This document shows, piece by piece, positions 18,784-26,707 of a stretch of 64,000 nucleotides of DNA. The stretch comes from Spirosoma aerolatum. Its GTDB lineage: Bacteria; Bacteroidota; Bacteroidia; Cytophagales; Spirosomataceae. The DNA is taken from contig NZ_CP020104.1 of NCBI RefSeq assembly GCF_002056795.1, positions 7,387,501 through 7,451,500 of the forward strand, given 5' to 3'. Every line of letters starts with the position of its first letter. Within the stretch, counting starts at the first letter, position 1. Below the pieces are notes generated by a model, which was not told the origin of the DNA, ran no database searches, and saw only the letters and a list, made by a program, of their open reading frames with translations. A program made the translations under genes and the position numbers.

Positions 18784-19956
18784 CTAAACCAAACTTTTAA
18801 TTCGTTCGGTAGCCAACCGGCGCGTCTCATCATCCGTCCGGACGTAGTCATCGTAGGTTGGGCTTTGCACAAATGAAGATTTGATCAGGCAATTTTCAAT
18901 AATTTCCGAAATCTCCAGGAAGCCAATTTGATCATTTAAAAATGCGTCAACCGCTATCTCATTGGCCGCATTGATAATGCAGGGTGCATTGCCCCCTTTA
19001 TCGAGCGCGTCGAAAGCTAGTTGCAGGTTTCGGAAGGTCGTACGGTCGGGCTGCTCGAATGTTAAGGAAGGGTAATCCATAAAATTGAAACGCGGAAAAT
19101 CGGACTTGATCCGGTTCGGATAACCCAGCGCAAACTGAATCGGCAAACGCATATCGGGCAATCCCATCTGCGCCTTCAGACTCCCGTCTTCGAACTGAAC
19201 CAACGAGTGAATAATACTCTGCGGATGCACGACCACCTCAATCTGATCGGATCGGAGGCCAAACAGCCACTTGGCCTCGATCACCTCCAGCCCTTTGTTC
19301 ATTAACGTGGCCGAATCGATGGTTATCTTGGCTCCCATTGCCCAGTTTGGGTGTTTAAGGGCCTGCGCCTTCGTTACCGTCGATAAAAACTCCCGCGTTT
19401 TTCCCCGAAACGGACCTCCCGAGGCTGTCAGGATAATTTTCTCGATGGGGTTGTGAAACTCACCCACCAGACATTGAAATATGGCCGAATGCTCCGAATC
19501 GACGGGGTATATATTGACACCTTTCTGAGCTGCCAGCCGCGTAATGAGTTCACCCGCTACCACGAGCGTCTCTTTATTGGCCAGAGCGATCGACTTTCCG
19601 GCTTCAATGGCTTTGATCGTTGGCAACAGACCCGCATAGCCAACCATAGCCGTCAACACCATGTCGATGGCATCCATCTCAACTACCGAAGCAATGGCTT
19701 TAGCCCCCGCATATACCTTGATGCCCAGCGGATCGAGTGCCGAAAACACTTGATCGTAACGATCTTCGTTGCAAATAACGACGACGTTCGGTTGTAGTTC
19801 AATGGCCTGTTCAATCAGCAGATGGGCATTGTTATTGGTGGTTAGCACTTCCACCTGAAACTGGTCAGGATGTGCCTTTATTACCTCTACAGCCTGCGTA
19901 CCGATCGAACCAGTCGAGCCCAGAATGGCAATATGTCGTTTTTTAATTTCAGTCAT
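18784..19956 (-). CDS. dxr: 1-deoxy-D-xylulose 5-phosphate reductoisomerase
   Basis: A 390-residue enzyme of the MEP isoprenoid pathway converting DXP to 2-C-methyl-D-erythritol 4-phosphate with NADPH. The N-terminal Rossmann motif is ILGSTGSIGTQAVEVI; metal and substrate residues are in PVDSEHSAIFQCL (D and E) and TASGGPFRG; KMTIDSATLMNKGLE-type motif appears as KITIDSATLMNKGLEVIEA. The start codon overlaps the stop of the upstream ATPase remnant as ATGA, which shows that the broken gene once stood directly upstream in the same transcript. rseP follows 160 bp downstream. Confidence 0.97.
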   Translation of the reverse strand: MTEIKKRHIAILGSTGSIGTQAVEVIKAHPDQFQVEVLTTNNNAHLLIEQAIELQPNVVVICNEDRYDQVFSALDPLGIKVYAGAKAIASVVEMDAIDMVLTAMVGYAGLLPTIKAIEAGKSIALANKETLVVAGELITRLAAQKGVNIYPVDSEHSAIFQCLVGEFHNPIEKIILTASGGPFRGKTREFLSTVTKAQALKHPNWAMGAKITIDSATLMNKGLEVIEAKWLFGLRSDQIEVVVHPQSIIHSLVQFEDGSLKAQMGLPDMRLPIQFALGYPNRIKSDFPRFNFMDYPSLTFEQPDRTTFRNLQLAFDALDKGGNAPCIINAANEIAVDAFLNDQIGFLEISEIIENCLIKSSFVQSPTYDDYVRTDDETRRLATERIKSLV

Positions 19957-20158
19957 TTAGTTTTTATCAAGTCAAAATTTACTTTGACATTCAATTCTTC
20001 TTCGATGGCCCTGATGAAATAAACTCCCTCTGGGTAATCAATCATCAGTTCATCAATATATTGTTGTGCTGGTTGATTTAAGTTATCAATTTGTTGCTTT
20101 TTCGATTTAATATAGCGTTTACGTTGATCCGCTAGTTTGGCATTGTCTAAGAACCTGT

Positions 20159-20944
20159 TTAAAAATGCTTGAGCATTCGGTTAATGTTGGATAAGTAGAC
20201 AAATGATTCATGCGAATCGACACCGCTTTCGTAGTCTTTGCTGATTCGACGGGACCAATTCATCTAGGTAAAAGTTCGTTCCACCTTCCAGCGCATGGGC
20301 ACGACCTAAAAACCGCCTAACTCGCTCATTTTGACCACCTCCAGAATCAGTCCGTAGAACTTCCTGAGCCAACGCGCTAATTTTTTTACCATACGCGCTA
20401 TCGGCCAATATTTTACTCATTCGTTCATAGCCTTGCCGCGCTAACGACGTCAGCACGGCACGAGCCGCCAAGCTATCGTGCTGGTTGGCTGCGTGAACCA
20501 CGACCACTAAAACCAGCCCCAGCGTATCGACCACAATATGGTGTTTATGGCCATTCTCTTTCTTATTGCCATCAAAGCCTTTAGGCACTACACCCCACTC
20601 GCTACATTTAACCGCACCGGCGGACCGGCTTTGCGAATCAATTACACCAACGCTGGGCGATGGTTCTCGATTGGCTTTCTTGCGTCGCCGTTCGACCAAG
20701 GCTTTATTAAGCCTCTCCCATGTTCCATCATTGCGCCATTTTCAGAAGTAATAATAAAACAAGGGCCAAGGCGGTAAATCGTTAGGCATCTGCCACCCTT
20801 GGTTTCCGGTTTTGGTGATGTACAGCAGCGCATTAAAAATCGCCCGTAGGGAATATTTGCGTTTTCGCTTGTCGGCCAAGATTTAAATTTCCAGGCGGAA
20901 TCAGTCAGGTCAGAAGGTATAGCTTTGGTCGGCTCATCCCCCAA
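20159..20944 (-). pseudogene. IS5-family transposase, multiply broken
   Basis: Reading across frames gives a recognisable IS5-type transposase: PSDLTDSAW, then after a frameshift KRKRKYSLRAIFNALLYITK, then an in-frame TGA between FYYYF and KWRNDGTWERLNKAL, then the DDE core starting GVIDSQS, KGFDGNKKENGHKHHIVVD and VVHAANQHDS. A further frameshift leads to WKVERTF, an in-frame TAG, and NWSRRISKDYESGVDSHESF ... NRMLKHF at the end. At least two frameshifts and two stops make it dead. Five extra residues (RSAGA) after IDSQS come from a 15-bp micro-insertion at 20613-20627. Confidence 0.85.
20613..20627 (-). repeat. micro-insertion copy (15 bp) in the IS5 transposase
   Basis: On the minus strand CGGTCCGCCGGTGCG stands between CAAAGC and GTTAAATG. 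Without it the protein reads IDSQSVKCSEWG, as expected for IS5-type transposases; with it, IDSQSRSAGAVKCSEWG. It is the same sequence as the copies in the IS1182 transposase at 63.2-63.9 kb. Confidence 0.8.
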
Positions 20945-21151
20945 GATAGGCTGATTCTGCTATTTAGCTAGACTCTGCCGTTTTTAAATAACGTCGTCTT
21001 ACCTGTTCCACTCTGCCCGATAAAACATACCTTTTCTAACGGCTGTCCTGCTTTTGGATGATCAGCCGGATAGGTAAAATCAAATTTTATATTTTTAAAC
21101 TGGTGGTATTCGCCAATGTCGATGCCTGTTATTTTCATTGTTCATTAACTA

Positions 21152-22654
21152 TTATACATTTTGCATTACCTGCAACAAACCCTCGGCGATTTTGCGGTCG
21201 TTACTTAAACGGGGCACTTTGTTTTGGCCGCCCAGCTTTCCTTGTGACTTCATGTAACGCTGAAAGGCACCTCGTGACAAACTCGTTAGTTTTAAAGGTT
21301 GCAAGATAGAACCCGTAATCAGGTCGTCGTAATAAACGTTCAGCTCAATCAGTCGATTGTCTATGTCTTTGGCGAACGAAACCGGGTCATGTGGAGGGAT
21401 AGCAAATTCAATAAACCATTCGTGGTAAGGTAGCCCTTCTTTCGGACTAACCATCGGGGCAACCGTAAATTCGACGACTTCGGTTTCGGGATGCTTTTGC
21501 ATGGCAAACTGTAAAGCTTTTTCTACTTCTTCGCCAATAACGTGCTCACCAAAAGCCGAAATAAAATGCTTAATCCGACCTGTTACCAATAAGCGATAAG
21601 GATCACGCGACACGAACTTAACCGTATCGCCGATGGAATATCCCCAAAGGCCCGCGTTATTGTTGATGATTACTGCATAGTTTTTACCCAACTCAACCTC
21701 GTCAATAGTCAGTCGACGTGGGTTTTCCGAATAGAATTCGTTAGCGGCAATAAATTCGAAAAAGATACCGCTGTTCAGGAGCATTAACAGACCTTCTTCG
21801 GTCTGCGAATCCTGAAACGCAATGAATCCTTCTGAAGCGGGGTAGGTCTCGATGGAATCGATTCGCTTGCCAATACTCTCAAACAGCTTGGCGCGGTAAG
21901 GCTCAAAATTTACCCCTCCGTATACAAAGAGCGAAAAGTCAGGAAAAACGTCTTTGATCAGCTTGCCCGTCCGCTCCTGAATCCGGTCGAAGTACATCTG
22001 TACCCAGGGCGGAATACCGGAAATCAGCGACATCGGTTCGGGTAAGGTCTCGTCGATGATTTTCTCCAGCTTCGTTTCCCAATCTTCGATGGTATTGGTT
22101 TCGTAGCTGGGCATCTGGTTGGTACGCAGATAGGCAGGAACATGGTGATTGACAATGCCCGACAATCGACCAATATTGATACCTGCTTTCTGCGTCAGTT
22201 CGGGACTGCCCGATAAAAAAATGAGTTTTTTATCCAGAAAGGCGCTATTGCCCGTTTCGTTGACGTAATTCAGCAGGGCATCACGGGCTGAATTAATATG
22301 ATTCGGAATCGAATCGCTTGTGATCGGGATGTATTTGGTACCCGAAGTGGTACCCGACGTTTTGGCGAAGTACAACGGTTTGCCTTTCCACAGAACATCG
22401 GAATCGCCATGCAAAATCTGTTCGATGTACGGTTTCAGGTCTTCGTAATCGCGGACGGGAACCGCCTGCCGAAACTCCTCAACCGTTTGCACGTCTTTCA
22501 GCCGGTGGTCGCGTCCAAACACCGTATCTTTTCCACCTTCAACTAATTTCTGAAACCAGTTTTGCTGAGCCTGAGCCGGTCGATACATCCAGTCTTGCTG
22601 ACGTTCTACCACCCACTTAGCCAACGGCTTACTCACAACCGAACGAATACCCAT
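21152..22654 (-). CDS. GH3-family (auxin-responsive promoter type) acyl-adenylating protein
   Basis: A 500-residue protein of the GH3 branch of the adenylate-forming enzymes. The ATP-binding loop is YFAKTSGTTSGTKYIPIT; later motifs are YPASEGFIAFQ and GLWGYSIGDTVKFVSRDPYR, with a small C-terminal domain (RIKHFISAFGEHVIGEEVEKAL). Plant GH3 enzymes join amino acids to jasmonate or auxin; bacterial members such as this are common in Bacteroidota but their substrate is not known. The gene is transcribed away from mreB and precedes the broken ATPase gene by about 13 bp. Confidence 0.88.
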   Translation of the reverse strand: MGIRSVVSKPLAKWVVERQQDWMYRPAQAQQNWFQKLVEGGKDTVFGRDHRLKDVQTVEEFRQAVPVRDYEDLKPYIEQILHGDSDVLWKGKPLYFAKTSGTTSGTKYIPITSDSIPNHINSARDALLNYVNETGNSAFLDKKLIFLSGSPELTQKAGINIGRLSGIVNHHVPAYLRTNQMPSYETNTIEDWETKLEKIIDETLPEPMSLISGIPPWVQMYFDRIQERTGKLIKDVFPDFSLFVYGGVNFEPYRAKLFESIGKRIDSIETYPASEGFIAFQDSQTEEGLLMLLNSGIFFEFIAANEFYSENPRRLTIDEVELGKNYAVIINNNAGLWGYSIGDTVKFVSRDPYRLLVTGRIKHFISAFGEHVIGEEVEKALQFAMQKHPETEVVEFTVAPMVSPKEGLPYHEWFIEFAIPPHDPVSFAKDIDNRLIELNVYYDDLITGSILQPLKLTSLSRGAFQRYMKSQGKLGGQNKVPRLSNDRKIAEGLLQVMQNV

Positions 22655-22673
22655 AATAATGCAAAAGTAATGG

Positions 22674-22754
22674 ATAATGAATAATGGATAATGTAAAATG
22701 ACTAATGAGCGCGTCCTGACAATTATTCATTTTACATTATCCATTATTCATTAT
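22674..22754. repeat. 28-bp inverted repeat between divergent GH3 and mreB genes
   Basis: Arms 22674-22701 and 22727-22754 are perfectly complementary over 28 bp, with a 25-nt loop. They are built of ATAATGAATAATGG words. Both flanking genes are transcribed away from it, so it cannot be serving as a terminator for either. Confidence 0.85.
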
Positions 22755-22784
22755 GTATTGAATGACTTTCTCTTGAATTATCTA

Positions 22785-22792
22785 TATTTTTG
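22785..22792 (+). promoter_or_regulatory. candidate -7 promoter element of mreB
   Basis: TATTTTTG fits the Bacteroidota -7 consensus TAnnTTTG and is 53 bp before the mreB ATG. A well-spaced -33 box is not obvious. Confidence 0.45.
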
Positions 22793-22845
22793 CACACTTT
22801 TCAAAAAATCAGTACTCGTAATAAGGCGTTCTGCGTCAACCTATA

Positions 22846-23871
22846 ATGGGACTTTTTAATTTTCTAACCAGCGACATTGCGATTGACCTGGGCACAGCGA
22901 ATACCTTGATTATTCACAAGGACAGGATTGTGGTGGATGAGCCTTCGATCATTGCAATGGACAAAGTCAGCGGAAAAGTGCTGGCGATTGGCCATAAGGC
23001 CATGCAGATGCATGAAAAAACGAACGAAAATATCAAAACCATTCGCCCCCTGAAAGATGGTGTTATTGCCGATTTTACGGCAGCCGAACTCATGATTCGG
23101 GGCATGATTAAGATGATCGATACGGGTAGCAAGCTGTTTTCGCCTTCGCACCGAATGGTCATCTGTATTCCGTCCGGAATTACCGAGGTGGAAAAACGAG
23201 CTGTTAAAGACTCCGCCGAACATGCCGGGGCTAAGGAAGTGTATATGGTACACGAGCCGATTGCCGCAGCCATCGGTATCGGTATCGACATTACCCAGCC
23301 TAACGGTACGATGATTGTTGATATTGGCGGTGGTACTACTGAAATTGCGGTAATCGCCCTTTCAGGTATTGTCTGCGAACAGTCGATTCGGATTGCGGGC
23401 GACGTCTTTACGCGGGACATTGTCGATTACATGCGTCGGGAGCACAACCTGCTCATCGGTGAGCGGTCGGCTGAGCAAATCAAAATGGAAGTTGGTTCAG
23501 CCCTGCCCGAACTCGACAATCCTCCAGCCGATTACGAAATCCGGGGACGCGACCTGATGACGGGTATCCCAAAAGAAATCAAGGTTACCTACAGCGAAAT
23601 CGCCTACTCGCTCGATAAGTCGATCTCAAAAATTGAAGAGGCTACCATGAAAGCCCTTGAAATTTCGCCACCGGAGCTGTCGGCCGATATTTACACCAAC
23701 GGCATTCACCTGACCGGCGGAGGAGCATTGCTGCACGGTCTCGACAAGCGGCTGGGTGCCAAAACCAAACTACCGATTCACGTGGCCGACGACCCGCTCA
23801 AAGCCGTTGTGAAGGGAACAGGCGAAGTAATTAAGAACCTGGATTTGTACAAATCTGTTCTGATTAGTTAA
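22846..23871 (+). CDS. mreB: rod shape-determining protein MreB
   Basis: A 341-residue bacterial actin that forms membrane-associated filaments and guides cell-wall synthesis. It has the N-terminal amphipathic start MGLFNFLTSDIAIDLGTANT with phosphate 1 motif, MVDIGGGTTEIAVIALSGI (phosphate 2), and HLTGGGALLHGLDKRL (adenosine motif). Length is standard. It is the first gene of mreB-mreC-mreD, with spacings of 100 and 74 bp occupied by hairpins. Confidence 0.98.
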   Translation: MGLFNFLTSDIAIDLGTANTLIIHKDRIVVDEPSIIAMDKVSGKVLAIGHKAMQMHEKTNENIKTIRPLKDGVIADFTAAELMIRGMIKMIDTGSKLFSPSHRMVICIPSGITEVEKRAVKDSAEHAGAKEVYMVHEPIAAAIGIGIDITQPNGTMIVDIGGGTTEIAVIALSGIVCEQSIRIAGDVFTRDIVDYMRREHNLLIGERSAEQIKMEVGSALPELDNPPADYEIRGRDLMTGIPKEIKVTYSEIAYSLDKSISKIEEATMKALEISPPELSADIYTNGIHLTGGGALLHGLDKRLGAKTKLPIHVADDPLKAVVKGTGEVIKNLDLYKSVLIS

Positions 23872-23872
23872 A

Positions 23873-23963
23873 GTAACGCGGACGGTCCGCCGTTGCGGTG
23901 GAAACCCACGCTCTATAGCGATTTAATGATCATCTACAGAGCGCGGGTTTCTACCCGCGTTAC
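23873..23963. repeat. long imperfect hairpin after mreB, one arm carrying a micro-insertion
   Basis: The outer stem is GTAACGCGG / CCGCGTTAC (23873-23881 and 23955-23963). Removing 23882-23897 from the left arm lets it continue pairing with the right arm through GAAACCC and GCTCT with few mismatches, about 30 bp per arm. Each arm also has an internal palindrome such as CGCGGGT/ACCCGCG. It may slow or reduce read-through from mreB into mreC. Confidence 0.8.
23882..23897 (+). repeat. micro-insertion copy (16 bp) in the mreB hairpin
   Basis: ACGGTCCGCCGTTGCG interrupts the left arm between CGCGG and GTGGAAACCC. The right arm, read in reverse complement, has GTAACGCGGGTAGAAACCC with nothing at this point, so the sequence is an insertion by direct internal comparison. 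Confidence 0.8.
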
Positions 23964-23971
23964 TTGGATAT

Positions 23972-24808
23972 ATGGGAGAGTTAGTTGATTTTTTCTTACG
24001 AAGCCGAAACTTCATCCTGTTTGTGTTGCTGGAAGTACTTTGCTTTTACTTCATCATCAACACCAGCAACTATTGGGGCGTTACGTACTTCAATACCTCG
24101 AATCGGTATGCGGCTCAGATACTGGCCTGGTCGAACGCAGCCAATCAATACGCCAGCCTCCGGCAAGTCAATGCTGACCTGGCCCTCGAAAACCAACAAT
24201 TACACGCTCGACTAACCAAATTACTCCAAAGTAAACCGGCGGCCCCCGTCGAATACCAGGCCGACTCGGCTTTTGCCGACCGATTTAAATTTACGGTAGC
24301 CAAGGTGGTCAATAACACGACGCAGTTTGCCAACAACTACATCACCATTGATAAAGGGACCGACGATGGCATTCGTCCGGGTATGGGAGTTATTTCCCCA
24401 ACGGGTGTAGTAGGAAAAGTCAAAGTCTGTAATCCACATTTTTCAGTAATTACCTCTATTCTGCACTCAGAATATCAAGTGTCCTCAAAACTGGTAAAAG
24501 CGAATGAAATTGGAACCGCTACTTGGGATGGTGTTGACCCACATCTGATGAAATTAGATGCTATTGCACGGTATAAGCCTGTTGCCAAAGGCGACTCAGT
24601 TGTTACGTCTGAATTTAATTCAACATTTCCTCCAGGAATACTGGTTGGTCGAGTGCTGAAAGTTGGCGTTCAACCCAACCAAACCTTTCACGATATTACC
24701 CTCTATCTGGCCACCAATTTTAGCAACCTGTCGTTTGTCTATGTAGTCGAAAATCGGCTACAAGCCCAGCAGGACCAGTTAGAAAAACAAGTTGAAACTG
24801 AAAAATAA
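23972..24808 (+). CDS. mreC: rod shape-determining protein MreC
   Basis: 278 residues: a short cytoplasmic tail, one helix (FILFVLLEVLCFYFIINTS), a periplasmic coiled coil (ANQYASLRQVNADLALENQQ and on), then the two beta-barrels of the MreC domain with NNYITIDKGTDDGIRPGMGV and PTGVVGKV motifs. MreC links MreB filaments to periplasmic wall synthases. The C terminus has a second helix-forming charged tail. Second gene of the mre cluster. Confidence 0.95.
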   Translation: MGELVDFFLRSRNFILFVLLEVLCFYFIINTSNYWGVTYFNTSNRYAAQILAWSNAANQYASLRQVNADLALENQQLHARLTKLLQSKPAAPVEYQADSAFADRFKFTVAKVVNNTTQFANNYITIDKGTDDGIRPGMGVISPTGVVGKVKVCNPHFSVITSILHSEYQVSSKLVKANEIGTATWDGVDPHLMKLDAIARYKPVAKGDSVVTSEFNSTFPPGILVGRVLKVGVQPNQTFHDITLYLATNFSNLSFVYVVENRLQAQQDQLEKQVETEK

Positions 24809-24814
24809 AAGCAG

Positions 24815-24861
24815 AGGTCGTTAGTTGGTAGCTTATTCAAATGGCTATTGGCTAACGACCT
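24815..24861. repeat. inverted repeat between mreC and mreD
   Basis: AGGTCGTTAG (24815-24824) pairs with CTAACGACCT (24852-24861), with further pairing TAGC/GGCTA inside. It occupies most of the gap between two genes that should be co-transcribed. Confidence 0.7.
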
Positions 24862-24882
24862 TTGACTGACAACTTATACCCA

Positions 24883-25389
24883 ATGACTTTACGCGAAATC
24901 GTATCGACCGTATCGCTGTTTTTGCTCTACCTCGTATTGCAGATTGTGCTCGTACGGAATCTGGTGCTCTTCGATTATGCATTTTGCTTTGTTTATATCG
25001 CCTGTATCCTGCTCCTGCCCAATGAAACAAGCCTGACCTGGCTGTTGCTCATTGCTTTCGTGACAGGCATCATCGTCGATATGTTTTATAATACGCTGGG
25101 TATGCACGCGGCTGCTACGGTGCTGATGGCCTATTGCCGACCGTTTATTGTTCGGGCACAAATAGACGTGCCAGGCCTCGAATCACGTATCGAATTTTCG
25201 CTGAAACAACTAGGCACGGGCGCTTTCTTTCGGTATGTAGCCATTCTGGCACTTATTCATCACACAGCCTTGTTCTTTATTGAAGCCAGTAGCCTGTCGT
25301 TGATTATCCCGACACTTATTCGGGTTATTGCCAGCACCTTGTTCACCACATTGAGCATCGTGCTTATCCAGTTCTTCACAAGAAACTAA
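24883..25389 (+). CDS. mreD: rod shape-determining protein MreD
   Basis: 168 residues, an integral membrane protein with about five or six helices (VSLFLLYLVLQIVLVRNLVL, FVYIACILLLP, LTWLLLIAFVTGIIVDMFYN). Identification rests on the hydrophobic pattern, the small size, the conserved GIIVDMFYNTLGMHAAATVL segment and its position after mreC. The ATG at 24883 is used; an in-frame TTG at 24862 lies inside the upstream hairpin. Neither mrdA (PBP2) nor rodA follows, unlike in many Bacteroidota. Confidence 0.9.
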   Translation: MTLREIVSTVSLFLLYLVLQIVLVRNLVLFDYAFCFVYIACILLLPNETSLTWLLLIAFVTGIIVDMFYNTLGMHAAATVLMAYCRPFIVRAQIDVPGLESRIEFSLKQLGTGAFFRYVAILALIHHTALFFIEASSLSLIIPTLIRVIASTLFTTLSIVLIQFFTRN

Positions 25390-25390
25390 A

Positions 25391-25455
25391 GGATGTAGGA
25401 TATATGATGTAGGGTAAAGTCAGGCAACTACATCATACATTTTATCCCCATTTAT
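25391..25455. repeat. imperfect hairpin after mreD
   Basis: Words GGATATATGATGTAG (25398-25412) and CTACATCATACATTTTATCC (25427-25446) pair over about 11 bp and beyond with mismatches. Its GATGTAG-type words recall the repeat at 14022-14100. It fills the mreD-msrC gap. Confidence 0.55.
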
Positions 25456-25469
25456 CATTTATCGTTCTT

Positions 25470-25961
25470 ATGGCAGAAACACTCATCATCCCGCAAACGA
25501 CTGACCGGAAGGCCATCTACGAAAGTCTGATCCCACAACTAACCGCCCTGGTCGAAGGAGAGCCTGATTTGGTTGCCAATCTGGCAAATATTGCCGCTGC
25601 CCTGAAAGAAGCATTCGGCTTTTTCTGGGTAGGGTTTTATCTTAAAAAGAATGATCAGTTGGTATTAGGGCCTTTTCAGGGACCCATTGCCTGTACGCGC
25701 ATCCCTTTCAACAAGGGCGTCTGTGGGGCTGCCTATACCCGCAAAGAGACGATTCTGGTACCCGATGTTGAGCAGTTTCCGGGGCACATTGCCTGTAGCT
25801 CGGCTTCCAAATCCGAAATTGTCGTCCCTGTATTCGACAATGCCGGAAACGTAACCATGGTGCTGGATGTAGATAGTGACCGGTTAAATGATTTTAGCCC
25901 AACCGATGCCGATGGGTTAGAAAAAATCGTTCGCTTAATCACCTCATTGCAAACGACTTAA
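25470..25961 (+). CDS. msrC: free methionine-(R)-sulfoxide reductase (GAF domain)
   Basis: 163 residues forming one GAF domain. The three cysteines of the fRMsr mechanism are at residues 75 (PIACTRI), 85 (GVCGAAY) and 109 (HIACSS); the spacing 10 and 24 is exactly that of E. coli MsrC (84, 94, 118). The enzyme reduces free methionine-R-sulfoxide and so repairs oxidised methionine. The C-terminal VLDVDSDRLNDFSPTDADGLE is the typical family ending. It follows mreD at 80 bp but a functional link is not expected. Confidence 0.93.
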   Translation: MAETLIIPQTTDRKAIYESLIPQLTALVEGEPDLVANLANIAAALKEAFGFFWVGFYLKKNDQLVLGPFQGPIACTRIPFNKGVCGAAYTRKETILVPDVEQFPGHIACSSASKSEIVVPVFDNAGNVTMVLDVDSDRLNDFSPTDADGLEKIVRLITSLQTT

Positions 25962-26125
25962 ACCCGACAAACGCAATAGGCTCAATAGCGAAAATTAAGA
26001 TTATTCTGCCCTTTGTAGCTGTGTGTTAAATACACTTATATCGGTTAAGATGTAATTAAAATCATGGCGTTCGTTAAACCGAACCGCACGATACCCGTCT
26101 CATAATCGGATTAACGACAAAAACC

Positions 26126-26578
26126 ATGATTAAGAAACTTATGCTGAGCGGGCTGATGCTTTCGCTCTTATCTCTCCCGTTACTTGCTCAAACGGCCACT
26201 TCGGAAGCGCCAGCACAAACTAGCCCACGGATGGGCCGTGGTCGCACTATGCAGTCATATCAGGCGGCTGACCCTGCTACACGCGCTCAACGAATGACCG
26301 ATCGGATGAAACAACAGCTCGGACTTGACGATGCTACGACCAAAAAGGTATATGATGCCACGTTAGCGCGTGCTCAAAAGGTCGATGCAATCCAGAAAGG
26401 TTCAGATGATAATAAGGCAAAAGCACAGTCCCTGAAAGCCAATGCCGACGACTACAAAGCGAAGCTGAAGGCAATCCTGACACCCGATCAGTTTGCAAAA
26501 CTTGAATCCATGCGAAGCCAAATGCGCAAGGAGCATCGTGGACCGGGCGATGCCAACAACGAACAGGACAACAACTAG
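26126..26578 (+). CDS. small exported helical protein (Spy/CpxP-like in layout)
   Basis: 150 residues with a clear signal peptide (MIKKLMLSGLMLSLLSLPLLAQ). The mature part has a low-complexity linker, then two helical segments: TDRMKQQLGLDDATTKKVYD and DYKAKLKAILTPDQFAKLES. The LTPDQ motif is of the LTxxQ kind seen in periplasmic chaperone-like proteins of the Spy/CpxP group. The C terminus is charged (HRGPGDANNEQDNN). Function not known; periplasmic location is inferred from the signal peptide. Followed by a 12-bp hairpin. Confidence 0.75.
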   Translation: MIKKLMLSGLMLSLLSLPLLAQTATSEAPAQTSPRMGRGRTMQSYQAADPATRAQRMTDRMKQQLGLDDATTKKVYDATLARAQKVDAIQKGSDDNKAKAQSLKANADDYKAKLKAILTPDQFAKLESMRSQMRKEHRGPGDANNEQDNN

Positions 26579-26595
26579 TTTTTGCGTCTTTTTGT

Positions 26596-26641
26596 AGAAT
26601 AGCAGCCTATTAGGGATCGATCCCCAATGGGCTGCTATTCT
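26596..26641. terminator. 12-bp hairpin after the small exported protein gene
   Basis: AGAATAGCAGCC (26596-26607) and GGCTGCTATTCT (26630-26641) pair perfectly, with an inner GGGATCGATCCC palindrome. No U-run follows, so terminator function is likely by position but not certain. Confidence 0.55.
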
Positions 26642-26707
26642 ATTGTGTACAGTAGCAGTAAAGTTTAGCCCTTCGTTACTTTTTCAGGAAAACAATAGAG
26701 TACGCTT

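Larger units (their letters stand above)
20148..20988 (-). mobile_element. decayed IS5-family insertion sequence
   Basis: The element covers a degenerate transposase gene and sits inside the ATPase gene. Left end reads AGAACCTGTTTAAAAATGC; the right end contains TTTTTAAA (20981-20988), matching only the inner part of the left end, so the right inverted repeat is eroded and the exact boundary is uncertain. No clear target duplication could be assigned. Confidence 0.65.
19953..21138 (-). pseudogene. P-loop ATPase gene, disrupted and internally deleted by an IS5-type element
   Basis: Two pieces of one gene flank the insertion. The 5' piece (21138 down to about 20989) encodes MKITGIDIGEYHQFKNIKFD followed by a Walker A motif (FIGQSGTGKTTLF), the start of an SMC/RecF-like or overcoming-lysogenization-type AAA ATPase. 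The 3' piece (about 20147 down to 19953) encodes about 65 residues such as QPAQQYIDELMIDYPEGVYF and ends in a TGA overlapping the dxr ATG. ATPases of this type are usually 300 residues or longer, so most of the middle is gone as well as interrupted. It is certainly non-functional. The original role cannot be named. Confidence 0.8.
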
